Shown here piece after piece: positions 1-6,144 of a DNA stretch of 7,692 nucleotides (position 1 is the first letter of the stretch; every line of letters starts with the position of its first letter). The DNA lies in assembly GCA_900321195.1 (NCBI GenBank), contig ONVG01000066.1, positions 1 to 7,692 on the forward strand. The letters run 5' to 3'. A model generated the notes under the pieces. It was not told where the DNA came from and made no database searches. It saw only the letters and a list, made by a program, of their open reading frames with translations. A program made the position numbers and the translations under genes. The stretch is from an uncultured Eubacteriales bacterium (GTDB taxonomy: Bacteria; Bacillota; Clostridia; Oscillospirales; Acutalibacteraceae).

Positions 1-482
1 TTGATATAAAATATGAGATGCTCGGACTTGCAAAAAGAAATGTTGAAAGAGTATTCTCGCAGGGCGGCAGAGAGCCTGACAACGTACTTCTTACGGCGCA
101 TAATATCGAAAGGATAGATATGATGCTTGGAGAGGAGGACAAAGCCGACAGGATATACATAAACTTCTGCAATCCCTGGCCGAGAATGAAGCACAAAAAG
201 CGCAGGCTCACACATCCCCGTCAGCTAATGAATTACAGGAAATTTCTCAAGGACGGAGCGGAGATACATTTCAAGACCGATGATGATGAGCTTTTTGAAG
301 AAAGTCTTGAATATTTCAGGGAATGCGGCTTTGAGATAACATATATTACCTATGACCTCCACAATTCGGGCTATGAGCCTAATATAATAACGGAGCATGA
401 GAAGATGTTCTCTGATGAGGGTATAAAGATAAAGTTTCTTACGGCAAAGAAGGTGGATAATGTTGAAAGGAAAGCTGAATAA
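1..482 (+). CDS. trmB: tRNA (guanine-N7-)-methyltransferase TrmB, 5'-truncated by window edge
   Basis: TrmB uses S-adenosylmethionine to methylate guanine 46 in the variable loop of tRNAs, in the cytoplasm. The open frame is already running at base 3 (DIKYEMLGLAKRNVER), which matches the strand after the SAM-binding glycine motif; its first Asp probably holds the SAM ribose. The glycine motif and roughly the first 55-65 residues lie upstream of the window, so the ATG at 18 is internal, not the start. The family signature is at 162-212: INFCNPWP followed by KHKKRRLTHP, with the conserved His at 192 and the Arg pair at 201-206. A second conserved block, KTDDDELF, begins at 273, and TEHEKMF lies near the C-terminus. 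The position that is usually Asp in the family's DPW motif is Asn here (171-173). The stop is TAA at 480-482. The last 23 bases overlap the next gene. Identification is strong; only the N-terminus is missing. Confidence 0.94.
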   Translation, partial: DIKYEMLGLAKRNVERVFSQGGREPDNVLLTAHNIERIDMMLGEEDKADRIYINFCNPWPRMKHKKRRLTHPRQLMNYRKFLKDGAEIHFKTDDDELFEESLEYFRECGFEITYITYDLHNSGYEPNIITEHEKMFSDEGIKIKFLTAKKVDNVERKAE

Positions 483-1995
483 GATAATACTTACATGCCT
501 GACAGCGCTTTCGCTTTTGCTTGCGGGCTGCTCGGATGCGGCATTCGGAACAGATTCCATGCTGCGCCCTCCGAGAACGACAGGAAGCAAGGCTCAGATA
601 CAGGAGGTACTGAGCAGGGAAGCAGGCGGCTCGTATACTCTTAAATATCCGCAGAACGGCGATAACCGTACAGCTATAATGATGCGAAATGAAAATACCG
701 ATAAGGAATACGCATTGGCGTTGTATTCGGTGGAAAACGAAACAAAGATATACGCCTCGATAATAGCATACAAGAACGGAGCATGGGAATGTCTGGATAC
801 ATTTTCAAATTCATCACCGGGTATAGACAGAGTGCTTTTCAAAGATATAAACGGCGATAAGTATGACGAGATAATAATAGGCTGGAGTCTGTATAATGAC
901 TCTCAGAAAATGCTGACCGTGTATTCCATGACAAATGACAGTGTAAACGAGATGCAGATTGATGAACGCTATGATGAGATGGTCGTAGCCGATATCATAA
1001 ACGAGAACGAGGACGATATAATAACACTTCTCACAAGTACCGAGACCGACCCTGCAAAGGCTACAGTAATAAAATACAGCGAAAAGTATATGCGCCCGAT
1101 AGGAAGATATTCCATAGAGCTGAGTACTAACAATATGATATGCTTTGCAAATATAATTGCCGGACAGGTGGCTGTAAATACTCACTCCGACAGCGGCTTT
1201 GCCTATGCGCGCTCAGAGGACGGAAGTATTTACCGTGTTGACCCGACTGAAAGCACAGATAATTTATCTGCTAAGGATATAATAGAAGAAATATCCGCTG
1301 AAGAAAACAGTGACGGCAGGGCCGAAAGCGTAGGTTCGGGCCTTTCATTCTTCAACGACCTTAATAAAAAGGGTATCGTGCTGGACGGAATGAGAGAGGA
1401 CGGAAGCTATTGTACGGATATAATATACTATGATATAGCAGGCGACAGACTGATAAATCCGCTTTCCGTATCGTCAGCCTCATCATACATAAATCCGACT
1501 GTAAGAAAAGATCAGATATATTCACAGGATATAAACGGCGATTCTGTCATAGATGTGCCTGTTGTAACACAGATGCCCGCCGGAGTTGACGAAAAGGCGA
1601 CTAATATATGCACGCTGACCTCGTGGCAGAACTATGATGCATCGGGAAATAAACTAAACACAATAATGAATGCGGTTATGTATCTGAAGGACGGCTATTA
1701 TTTTAAAATGCCTGATCGCTGGCTTGGAAATGTCACGGCAAGGAGCAACGCCGAATCAAGAGAGCTTACATTCTATATGTGGGACAATAAAAAGTCAGTT
1801 CTTGGCGATAAGCTTCTGACGATATACCGCTATACCGAACAGCAGTGGAATGAAGCGGATAACGGCAATATGATAAGGCTTGACGAGCCTACACTCGGAA
1901 AGGCTGTATATGCGGCGGAGCTGTTCACCACAGACAAAAATGAGGAAATGAATATAACAGCTAAAGAAGTAAGAGATATGTTTGTAATAATGTAA
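460..1995 (+). CDS. Predicted lipoprotein with FG-GAP/VCBS-like Asp loops, function unknown
   Basis: I do not recognise a named family. The 511-residue product starts with a lipoprotein signal: basic residues (K3, K5, K8), a hydrophobic stretch at 9-22 and the lipobox LLAGC with Cys24 as the likely lipidated residue. It should therefore be anchored on the outer face of the membrane. The rest is mainly short beta-strand-like segments rather than membrane helices. Two loops have the form DINGDxxxD (D129-E137 and D357-D365), and a degenerate one begins at D178 (DIINENEDDI). Such loops bind calcium in FG-GAP/VCBS beta-propellers, so a degenerate propeller is a reasonable guess. The ATG at 460 was chosen because it gives a complete signal peptide and has an upstream GAAGGTGG (449-456). 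The gene begins inside trmB and ends 22 bases before a response regulator, suggesting a role linked to that two-component pair, perhaps ligand sensing or inhibition. Lipoprotein status is well supported; function is not. Confidence 0.85.
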   Translation: MLKGKLNKIILTCLTALSLLLAGCSDAAFGTDSMLRPPRTTGSKAQIQEVLSREAGGSYTLKYPQNGDNRTAIMMRNENTDKEYALALYSVENETKIYASIIAYKNGAWECLDTFSNSSPGIDRVLFKDINGDKYDEIIIGWSLYNDSQKMLTVYSMTNDSVNEMQIDERYDEMVVADIINENEDDIITLLTSTETDPAKATVIKYSEKYMRPIGRYSIELSTNNMICFANIIAGQVAVNTHSDSGFAYARSEDGSIYRVDPTESTDNLSAKDIIEEISAEENSDGRAESVGSGLSFFNDLNKKGIVLDGMREDGSYCTDIIYYDIAGDRLINPLSVSSASSYINPTVRKDQIYSQDINGDSVIDVPVVTQMPAGVDEKATNICTLTSWQNYDASGNKLNTIMNAVMYLKDGYYFKMPDRWLGNVTARSNAESRELTFYMWDNKKSVLGDKLLTIYRYTEQQWNEADNGNMIRLDEPTLGKAVYAAELFTTDKNEEMNITAKEVRDMFVIM

Positions 1996-2017
1996 AATCT
2001 GACGGGAGGAAATAAAA

Positions 2018-2722
2018 ATGAAAAATATACTGGTTGCAGAGGACGAAACAGCGATAAGAGAATTTATAGTCATAAACCTTGAAAGAGGCGGCTATAATGT
2101 CACGGAAGCCGAAAACGGAGCTGTAGCGATACAGAAGTATGATGCCGCAGGCGGAGATTTCGATATCGCAATACTTGATATAATGATGCCCGAAAAGGAC
2201 GGACTTCAGGTATGCAAGGAGCTTAGAAAAAAGAACGGCAATCTGGGAATAATAATGCTTTCGGCAAGGACTCAGGAGATGGATAAGGTATCGGGACTTA
2301 TGCTCGGCGCGGATGACTATATAACAAAGCCGTTCAGCCCGACAGAGCTTGTCGCAAGAGTAGATGCGCTTTACAGACGTATCGCAATAGCAGAGATGCG
2401 CTCGGAAAATAATTTCAAGGAAGAGATAAAGTCGGGTATCTTCGTGCTTAATCTCAGAAATCATTCTCTTATGAAAAACGGAAAGCTCATTGAGCTTACA
2501 CAGGTTGAATTTCAGATAATGGAATATTTCTTCTCAAATCCGGGACAGGCTCTCGACAGAAGCGCAATACTGAAATATGTATGGGGAGAAGCTTATGTCG
2601 GTGAAGAAAAGATAGTTGACGTAAATATCCGCCGTCTGAGGATGAAGATAGAGGACAAACCATCCTCACCTAAATATATAGTAACAGTCTGGGGTCTTGG
2701 ATATAAATGGGAAACAAACTGA
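2018..2722 (+). CDS. OmpR/PhoB-family two-component response regulator
   Basis: This is a 234-residue cytoplasmic transcription factor that is phosphorylated by a sensor kinase and then binds promoter DNA. The receiver domain (about 1-120) has all key residues: the acidic pair E8/D9, phospho-acceptor D54 in ILDIMMP, switch residue S82 in MLSAR, and K104 in ITKPF. The C-terminal winged-helix domain (about 130-233) shows LTQVEFQIMEYF from L160, the recognition region VDVNIRRLRMKIE, and the wing ending VWGLGYKWE. This layout is that of PhoB, PhoP and WalR. The ATG at 2018 has a strong ribosome site, GGGAGGA at 2004-2010, seven bases upstream. A histidine kinase begins 36 bases after the stop and is the obvious partner. 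The regulon cannot be read from the sequence; no PhoB- or WalR-specific assignment is justified. Confidence 0.97.
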   Translation: MKNILVAEDETAIREFIVINLERGGYNVTEAENGAVAIQKYDAAGGDFDIAILDIMMPEKDGLQVCKELRKKNGNLGIIMLSARTQEMDKVSGLMLGADDYITKPFSPTELVARVDALYRRIAIAEMRSENNFKEEIKSGIFVLNLRNHSLMKNGKLIELTQVEFQIMEYFFSNPGQALDRSAILKYVWGEAYVGEEKIVDVNIRRLRMKIEDKPSSPKYIVTVWGLGYKWETN

Positions 2723-2745
2723 CTGTACAGAATATTTTTGTGTAT

Positions 2746-2761
2746 GGGGTGAATTATCTTG
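2746..2761 (+). promoter_or_regulatory. Ribosome binding site and TTG start deciding the kinase N-terminus
   Basis: GGGGTGA (2746-2752) is a good Shine-Dalgarno match, six bases ahead of the TTG at 2759. An in-frame TGA at 2750-2752 rules out any earlier start. There is no in-frame ATG or GTG before the first membrane helix, so a later start would damage that helix. Confidence 0.85.
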
Positions 2762-4204
2762 AGAGGTATTACAAGAAGATGGCTGTTTAATACTTTCGGC
2801 GTGATACTCGTGATACTGTTCGTGCTTGTGATAGTTTTTGCTGTTATAATACAGAACTTTTACTACAGCGGCATTTTTCAGGTGCTGAACGGACGTTCCT
2901 CAGAGCTTGTAAATATTTTTACGGAAAGCGACTCCTTCGTAACATCCGCAAGATACTATACTGAAAATTTTGCCGACAAAGAGCTTATGGAGCTTATGGT
3001 AATAAACAGCGACGGAAAGGCTGTTATAACTTCGACAGGCTTTGCGCCCGATAACGACCAGCCTATGCCTGACTATGATGCGGCGATACAGTCGGAGGAG
3101 GGCTATGCCGACTGGCACGGACATCTCAGCTCCGGCGAAAACGTAATGGCGCTGACAAGAGTTATATACGATAAAGAAGATAAGCCTGTAGGCGCAATAA
3201 GATACATAGTATCTCTTGAAGAAGCCGACAGAAAGATATTCATAGCGATATCTGTAGTCTGCCTTGCAGGTATAATGATACTTTTCTTTATCTTTGTTTC
3301 GAGTACGTATTTCCTGCGCTCGATAGTAAGACCTGTAAAGGAGATAAGCCAGACAGCCAAAAAGATAGCTCAGGGAGATTTTAATGCACGTATCAATAAA
3401 TTCTATGATGACGAGATAGGCGACCTTTGCGATACAATAAACTATATGGCGGGAGAGCTTGGAACGGCTGACAAAATGAAGAATGACTTCATATCATCCG
3501 TTTCTCACGAGCTGAGAACACCGCTTACAGCCATAAAGGGCTGGGCGGAAACTGTACAGCTTGACGGTCTGCGCGATAAAAAGACTGTTGAAAAGGGTAT
3601 AGGCATAATCATCAAAGAGGTCGAGCGTCTTAGCGGCATAGTTGAAGAGGTGCTTGACTTTTCAAGGATACAGCAGGACAGAATGGTGCTTATAATGGAT
3701 AAAATAGATATCCTTGCAGAGCTTGACGAGTCTATATACATGCAGCGTGAAAGGGCTAACAAGGAGAACAAGCACATAGTATATGATGAGCCTGATATAC
3801 TGCCTGCCGTACTTGGAGATAAGAACAGGCTGCGTCAGGTATTCATAAATATAATAGACAATGCGCTCAAATACAGCAGCTCCGGCGGAGTTGTGACAAT
3901 AAACGTTGAGGAAACGGATGATGATGTTATCATAACCATAGCCGATAACGGCTGCGGAATACCTGCGGAGCATCTTCCTAAGATAAAGCAGAAATTCTAT
4001 AAGGCTAACCAGACTGTAAGAGGTTCGGGAATAGGACTTGCGGTTGCCGATGAGATAGTAAAGCTTCATAACGGAAGGCTTGATATAGACAGTGTTGAGA
4101 ATGTCGGTACGACAGTGACTATATCCATACCGACTATCAAGCCGGAGCTTGAATCTCAGAATGATGAAGATGATGCGGATGACGATAACGAGATAACTTC
4201 ATAA
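2759..4204 (+). CDS. Membrane sensor histidine kinase (HAMP-HisKA-HATPase)
   Basis: This 481-residue kinase autophosphorylates on histidine and passes the phosphate to a response regulator, almost certainly the one encoded just upstream. Order of parts: membrane helix at about 9-31; an extracytoplasmic sensor region of about 125 residues (34-158); membrane helix at 160-183; HAMP linker at about 184-236 (conserved P192); and a HisKA domain with H250 in SHELRTP. The ATPase domain has the N-box NIIDNALKYS (N364, N368), G1 box D396-N-G-C-G400, an F-box KQKFYKA, and G2 box G422-S-G-I-G426. No PAS domain separates HAMP from HisKA. The sensor region contains MVINSDGKAVITSTG, which resembles the PDC/CACHE fold of PhoR- and WalK-type kinases, but the ligand is unknown. 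The tail from about 463 is strongly acidic (NDEDDADDDNE). It starts at TTG 2759. All catalytic motifs are intact. Confidence 0.96.
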   Translation: MRGITRRWLFNTFGVILVILFVLVIVFAVIIQNFYYSGIFQVLNGRSSELVNIFTESDSFVTSARYYTENFADKELMELMVINSDGKAVITSTGFAPDNDQPMPDYDAAIQSEEGYADWHGHLSSGENVMALTRVIYDKEDKPVGAIRYIVSLEEADRKIFIAISVVCLAGIMILFFIFVSSTYFLRSIVRPVKEISQTAKKIAQGDFNARINKFYDDEIGDLCDTINYMAGELGTADKMKNDFISSVSHELRTPLTAIKGWAETVQLDGLRDKKTVEKGIGIIIKEVERLSGIVEEVLDFSRIQQDRMVLIMDKIDILAELDESIYMQRERANKENKHIVYDEPDILPAVLGDKNRLRQVFINIIDNALKYSSSGGVVTINVEETDDDVIITIADNGCGIPAEHLPKIKQKFYKANQTVRGSGIGLAVADEIVKLHNGRLDIDSVENVGTTVTISIPTIKPELESQNDEDDADDDNEITS

Positions 4205-4211
4205 GTGAAAG

Positions 4212-4228
4212 AAAGGGATAATAATATG
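4212..4228 (+). promoter_or_regulatory. Ribosome binding site favouring ATG 4226 for the DUF1385 gene
   Basis: AAAGGGA (4212-4218) lies seven bases before ATG 4226. An in-frame GTG at 4205 directly follows the kinase stop codon but would need a ribosome site inside the kinase end, where none is evident (ATAACTTCATAA). The ATG is therefore preferred, giving a protein seven residues shorter. Confidence 0.75.
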
Positions 4229-5209
4229 GGTAAAAAGGAAAAAAATGAAAAAAAGGAAAAGACGGTAAGAGTCACCTCTATAGGCGGACAGGCGCTTATG
4301 GAGGGAATAATGATGAGAGGACCGAAAAAAACGACTGTAGGCGTAAGAAAGCCCGACGGCAGCATAGAGCTTGAAGAAATAGAGCCGCTCAATTTAACTA
4401 AAAAGTACAAGCTGCTCCGTATACCGATATTAAGAGGAGTTGCAAATATGATAGACTCTCTTGTAACGGGAAACAAAGCGCTCATAATGTCAGCGGATAA
4501 GGCGCTTGACGGTGAGAAAGTGCCGGAAGAAGAAATGAGCAAGCTTGATATATGGCTTGACAAGCATTTCGGAGAAAAAACAGTGAATTTCATAATGAGC
4601 GCGGCTATGGTGCTTGCTATAGTATTCTGTGTTGCGGTATTTTTCTTCGTGCCGACATTCCTGTTCAACCTTCTTGCATCAGCGTTCCCGTTCCTTAACG
4701 ACCAGATGATATACCGTTCCGTATTCGAGGGTATCATCAGGATAATACTTTTCCTTGTCTATATGGGACTTGTGACTATGAACAAGGATGTAAAGCGTGT
4801 TTTCCAGTATCACGGTGCCGAGCATAAGACTATATTCTGCTATGAACACGGACTTGATCTCACGGTCGAGAACGTAAGGAAACAGATACGTTTCCATCCG
4901 CGCTGCGGAACGAGCTTTATTGTGCTTATGCTTATAGTAGGTATAATAATCGGCCTTTTCATACCGTTCACAAATGTATGGCTGAGATCTTCAATAAAAA
5001 TACTACTTCTTCCGCTGACTGTAGGCATAGGCTATGAGCTTATAAGGATATGCGGAAAGCATGACAATATAATAACAAGAATGATAGCTGCGCCGGGAGT
5101 ATGGATGCAGCATATCACTACAAAAGAGCCGAAGGACGACATGATAGAGGTAGCAATAGCAGCTATGAAGGATGTTATACCTGAAAACGGCGAGGATATC
5201 ATAAGATGA
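4226..5209 (+). CDS. DUF1385 family (YqhQ-like) multi-pass membrane protein
   Basis: The 327-residue product belongs to the DUF1385 family (YqhQ in Bacillus subtilis), whose biochemical role is unknown. Family landmarks are the N-terminal GGQALMEG (20-27) followed by IMMRGP, HGAEHK (196-201), and HPRCGTSF (224-231). The conserved His, Glu and Cys residues could bind a metal, but that is inference. A Lys/Glu-rich N-terminus (2-12) precedes the conserved domain. Hydrophobic segments at about 125-150, 165-187, 230-250 and 255-277 predict four membrane passes, with the HGAEHK-to-HPRCGTSF loop between the second and third. It follows the histidine kinase by 21 bases. It shares ATGA (5206-5209) with prmC, so the two are probably translationally coupled. 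DUF1385 next to prmC is a common Firmicutes arrangement. The family call is firm; function is not known. Confidence 0.93.
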   Translation: MGKKEKNEKKEKTVRVTSIGGQALMEGIMMRGPKKTTVGVRKPDGSIELEEIEPLNLTKKYKLLRIPILRGVANMIDSLVTGNKALIMSADKALDGEKVPEEEMSKLDIWLDKHFGEKTVNFIMSAAMVLAIVFCVAVFFFVPTFLFNLLASAFPFLNDQMIYRSVFEGIIRIILFLVYMGLVTMNKDVKRVFQYHGAEHKTIFCYEHGLDLTVENVRKQIRFHPRCGTSFIVLMLIVGIIIGLFIPFTNVWLRSSIKILLLPLTVGIGYELIRICGKHDNIITRMIAAPGVWMQHITTKEPKDDMIEVAIAAMKDVIPENGEDIIR

Positions 5210-6042
5210 CGTATCAGGAGCTTTACAGGTATGCAAGGGACGCTGTTTCGGTATCAGAGGCAAGATGTCTTTTTGAGGAGCTTTTGGGGATAGACAGAAT
5301 GGCGCTTGTCGAAAAGGGCAGTCTGAAAGCAGGCAAAGACGAAAGAATGCTTATAGAAGAAGCTGTAAAAAAACGCCGTGAAGGCTATCCGTTACAGTAT
5401 ATCATAGGGAAATGGAGCTTCATGGGGAATGACTTCATCGTAGGCGAAGGAGTTCTCATACCGAGAGATGACACTGAGGTCGCTGTAAATGAATGCTTCA
5501 GTGCCGTTAAGAATATACGAAGGGCAAAGATACTTGATCTTTGCTCAGGCAGCGGCATAATTGCAGTTACTCTTGCAAAGCTTCTTCCGGATGCGGAAAT
5601 AACAGCGCTTGAGCTTGAAGACAGAGCTTTCGGGTTTCTTGAAAAGAATATAATTCTGAATAAAGCCGATAATGTCAGGGCTTTGAAGGGAGATATATTC
5701 AGGGCTTTTTCGTGTATCGAGGATAAAAGCTTTGATGCAATCATATCAAATCCGCCTTATATAAAAAGTGGAGAGATAAGCGCACTGCAAAAGGAAGTCG
5801 GTTTTGAGCCTGTTTCTGCGCTTGACGGCGGAGAGGACGGACTTGATTTTTACAGATGTATCGCGGAAAACTGGCTTTCAAAGCTGAAAAACGGCGGAAG
5901 CATAACTCTTGAAATAGGCGAAGAGCAGGCGGAGGATGTGACAGGACTGCTTTCGGAAAAGTGTATATCGGATATCAGGACTGTAAAGGATATACAGGGA
6001 CTTGACAGGGTAATTTTTGGTACTCAAAAAGCGGATAATTGA
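5206..6042 (+). CDS. prmC: Peptide chain release factor N5-glutamine methyltransferase PrmC
   Basis: PrmC (HemK family) transfers a methyl group from S-adenosylmethionine to the glutamine of the GGQ motif in release factors RF1 and RF2, which improves translation termination. The 278-residue length is normal. The N-terminal helical domain, which recognises the release factor, ends with YIIGKWSFMG and VLIPRDDTE (83-91, usually VLIPRPETE). The Rossmann-type catalytic domain has the SAM loop DLCSGSG (111-117) and the diagnostic active-site motif NPPYI (N182-P-P-Y185), which binds the target glutamine. Further on are VGFEPVSALDGGEDGL and LEIGEEQ, typical of the family. The start ATG 5206 overlaps the DUF1385 stop. 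The usual downstream neighbour in many Firmicutes, prfA (RF1), is not here; recA follows after about 100 bases. Confidence 0.96.
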   Translation: MTYQELYRYARDAVSVSEARCLFEELLGIDRMALVEKGSLKAGKDERMLIEEAVKKRREGYPLQYIIGKWSFMGNDFIVGEGVLIPRDDTEVAVNECFSAVKNIRRAKILDLCSGSGIIAVTLAKLLPDAEITALELEDRAFGFLEKNIILNKADNVRALKGDIFRAFSCIEDKSFDAIISNPPYIKSGEISALQKEVGFEPVSALDGGEDGLDFYRCIAENWLSKLKNGGSITLEIGEEQAEDVTGLLSEKCISDIRTVKDIQGLDRVIFGTQKADN

Positions 6043-6063
6043 CGTTCAAGTCCCTCTGAGATA

Positions 6064-6092
6064 TTGCAATTTTTGTTTTAAAATTGTATAAT
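6064..6092 (+). promoter_or_regulatory. Probable sigma-A promoter of recA
   Basis: TTGCAA (6064-6069, four of six bases match TTGACA) and a perfect TATAAT (6087-6092) are separated by an optimal 17 bases. Transcription would start near 6098-6100, leaving a leader of about 45 bases before recA. The region is AT-rich, and this is the only clear promoter in a sizeable intergenic gap in the window. No terminator is visible between prmC and this promoter, so readthrough from upstream is possible. Confidence 0.75.
6067..6086. repeat. Inverted repeat in the recA promoter spacer
   Basis: CAATTTT (6067-6073) and AAAATTG (6080-6086) are perfect 7-base inverted arms around a 6-base centre. They fill the spacer between the -35 and -10 elements. 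This is a plausible repressor operator position, but the arms are A/T-rich, so chance is a real alternative. Confidence 0.45.
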
Positions 6093-6104
6093 TACATCAT
6101 CAAA

Positions 6105-6114
6105 GGAAATTTCC
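6105..6114. promoter_or_regulatory. 10-bp palindrome GGAAATTTCC in the recA leader
   Basis: A perfect palindrome about 6 to 15 bases downstream of the predicted transcription start and 30 bases upstream of the recA ATG. The location suits an operator. It does not match the Firmicutes LexA consensus (GAAC-N4-GTTC), so the binding protein, if any, is unknown. Confidence 0.35.
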
Positions 6115-6144
6115 GAAAATAAGTCTTGAAAGGATAGAAGATAT

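Noticed and set aside
18..20. ATG 18 as the true start of trmB
   Set aside because: The frame is open upstream to the window edge and residues before it (DIKYE) match the family, so this Met is internal.
844..1554. Asp-rich loops as a dockerin domain (cellulosome component)
   Set aside because: Dockerins carry two loops about 20-35 residues apart with a following helix, usually at a protein end. Here the good loops are 228 residues apart in the middle of the protein.
1961..2464. 167-residue open frame on the minus strand
   Set aside because: Antisense to the response regulator receiver domain; the Ile/Tyr/Cys-rich product has no recognisable motif and is explained by the ATA-rich codon use of the real gene.
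3662..4069. 135-residue minus-strand open frame opposite the kinase ATPase domain
   Set aside because: The sense strand encodes intact N, G1 and G2 boxes; the antisense product is low-complexity Tyr/Ile/Leu with no family features.
4205..4225. GTG start at 4205 for the DUF1385 gene
   Set aside because: It has no ribosome site upstream, while ATG 4226 is well spaced from AAAGGGA.
4156..4737. 193-residue open frame on the minus strand, very serine-rich at one end
   Set aside because: It is opposite the kinase end and the DUF1385 gene, both clear members of known families. The Ser runs simply mirror the Asp/Glu codons of the kinase tail, and no domain or ribosome site supports it.
6040..6064. 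A rho-independent terminator after prmC
   Set aside because: No GC-rich stem followed by a T run is present; the T-rich stretch at 6070-6079 follows no stem and sits inside the recA promoter.
6045..6130. TTCAAG (6045-6050) and CTTGAA (6125-6130) as a long-range inverted repeat
   Set aside because: Six-base arms 74 bases apart flanking a promoter are expected by chance, and nothing else extends the pairing.
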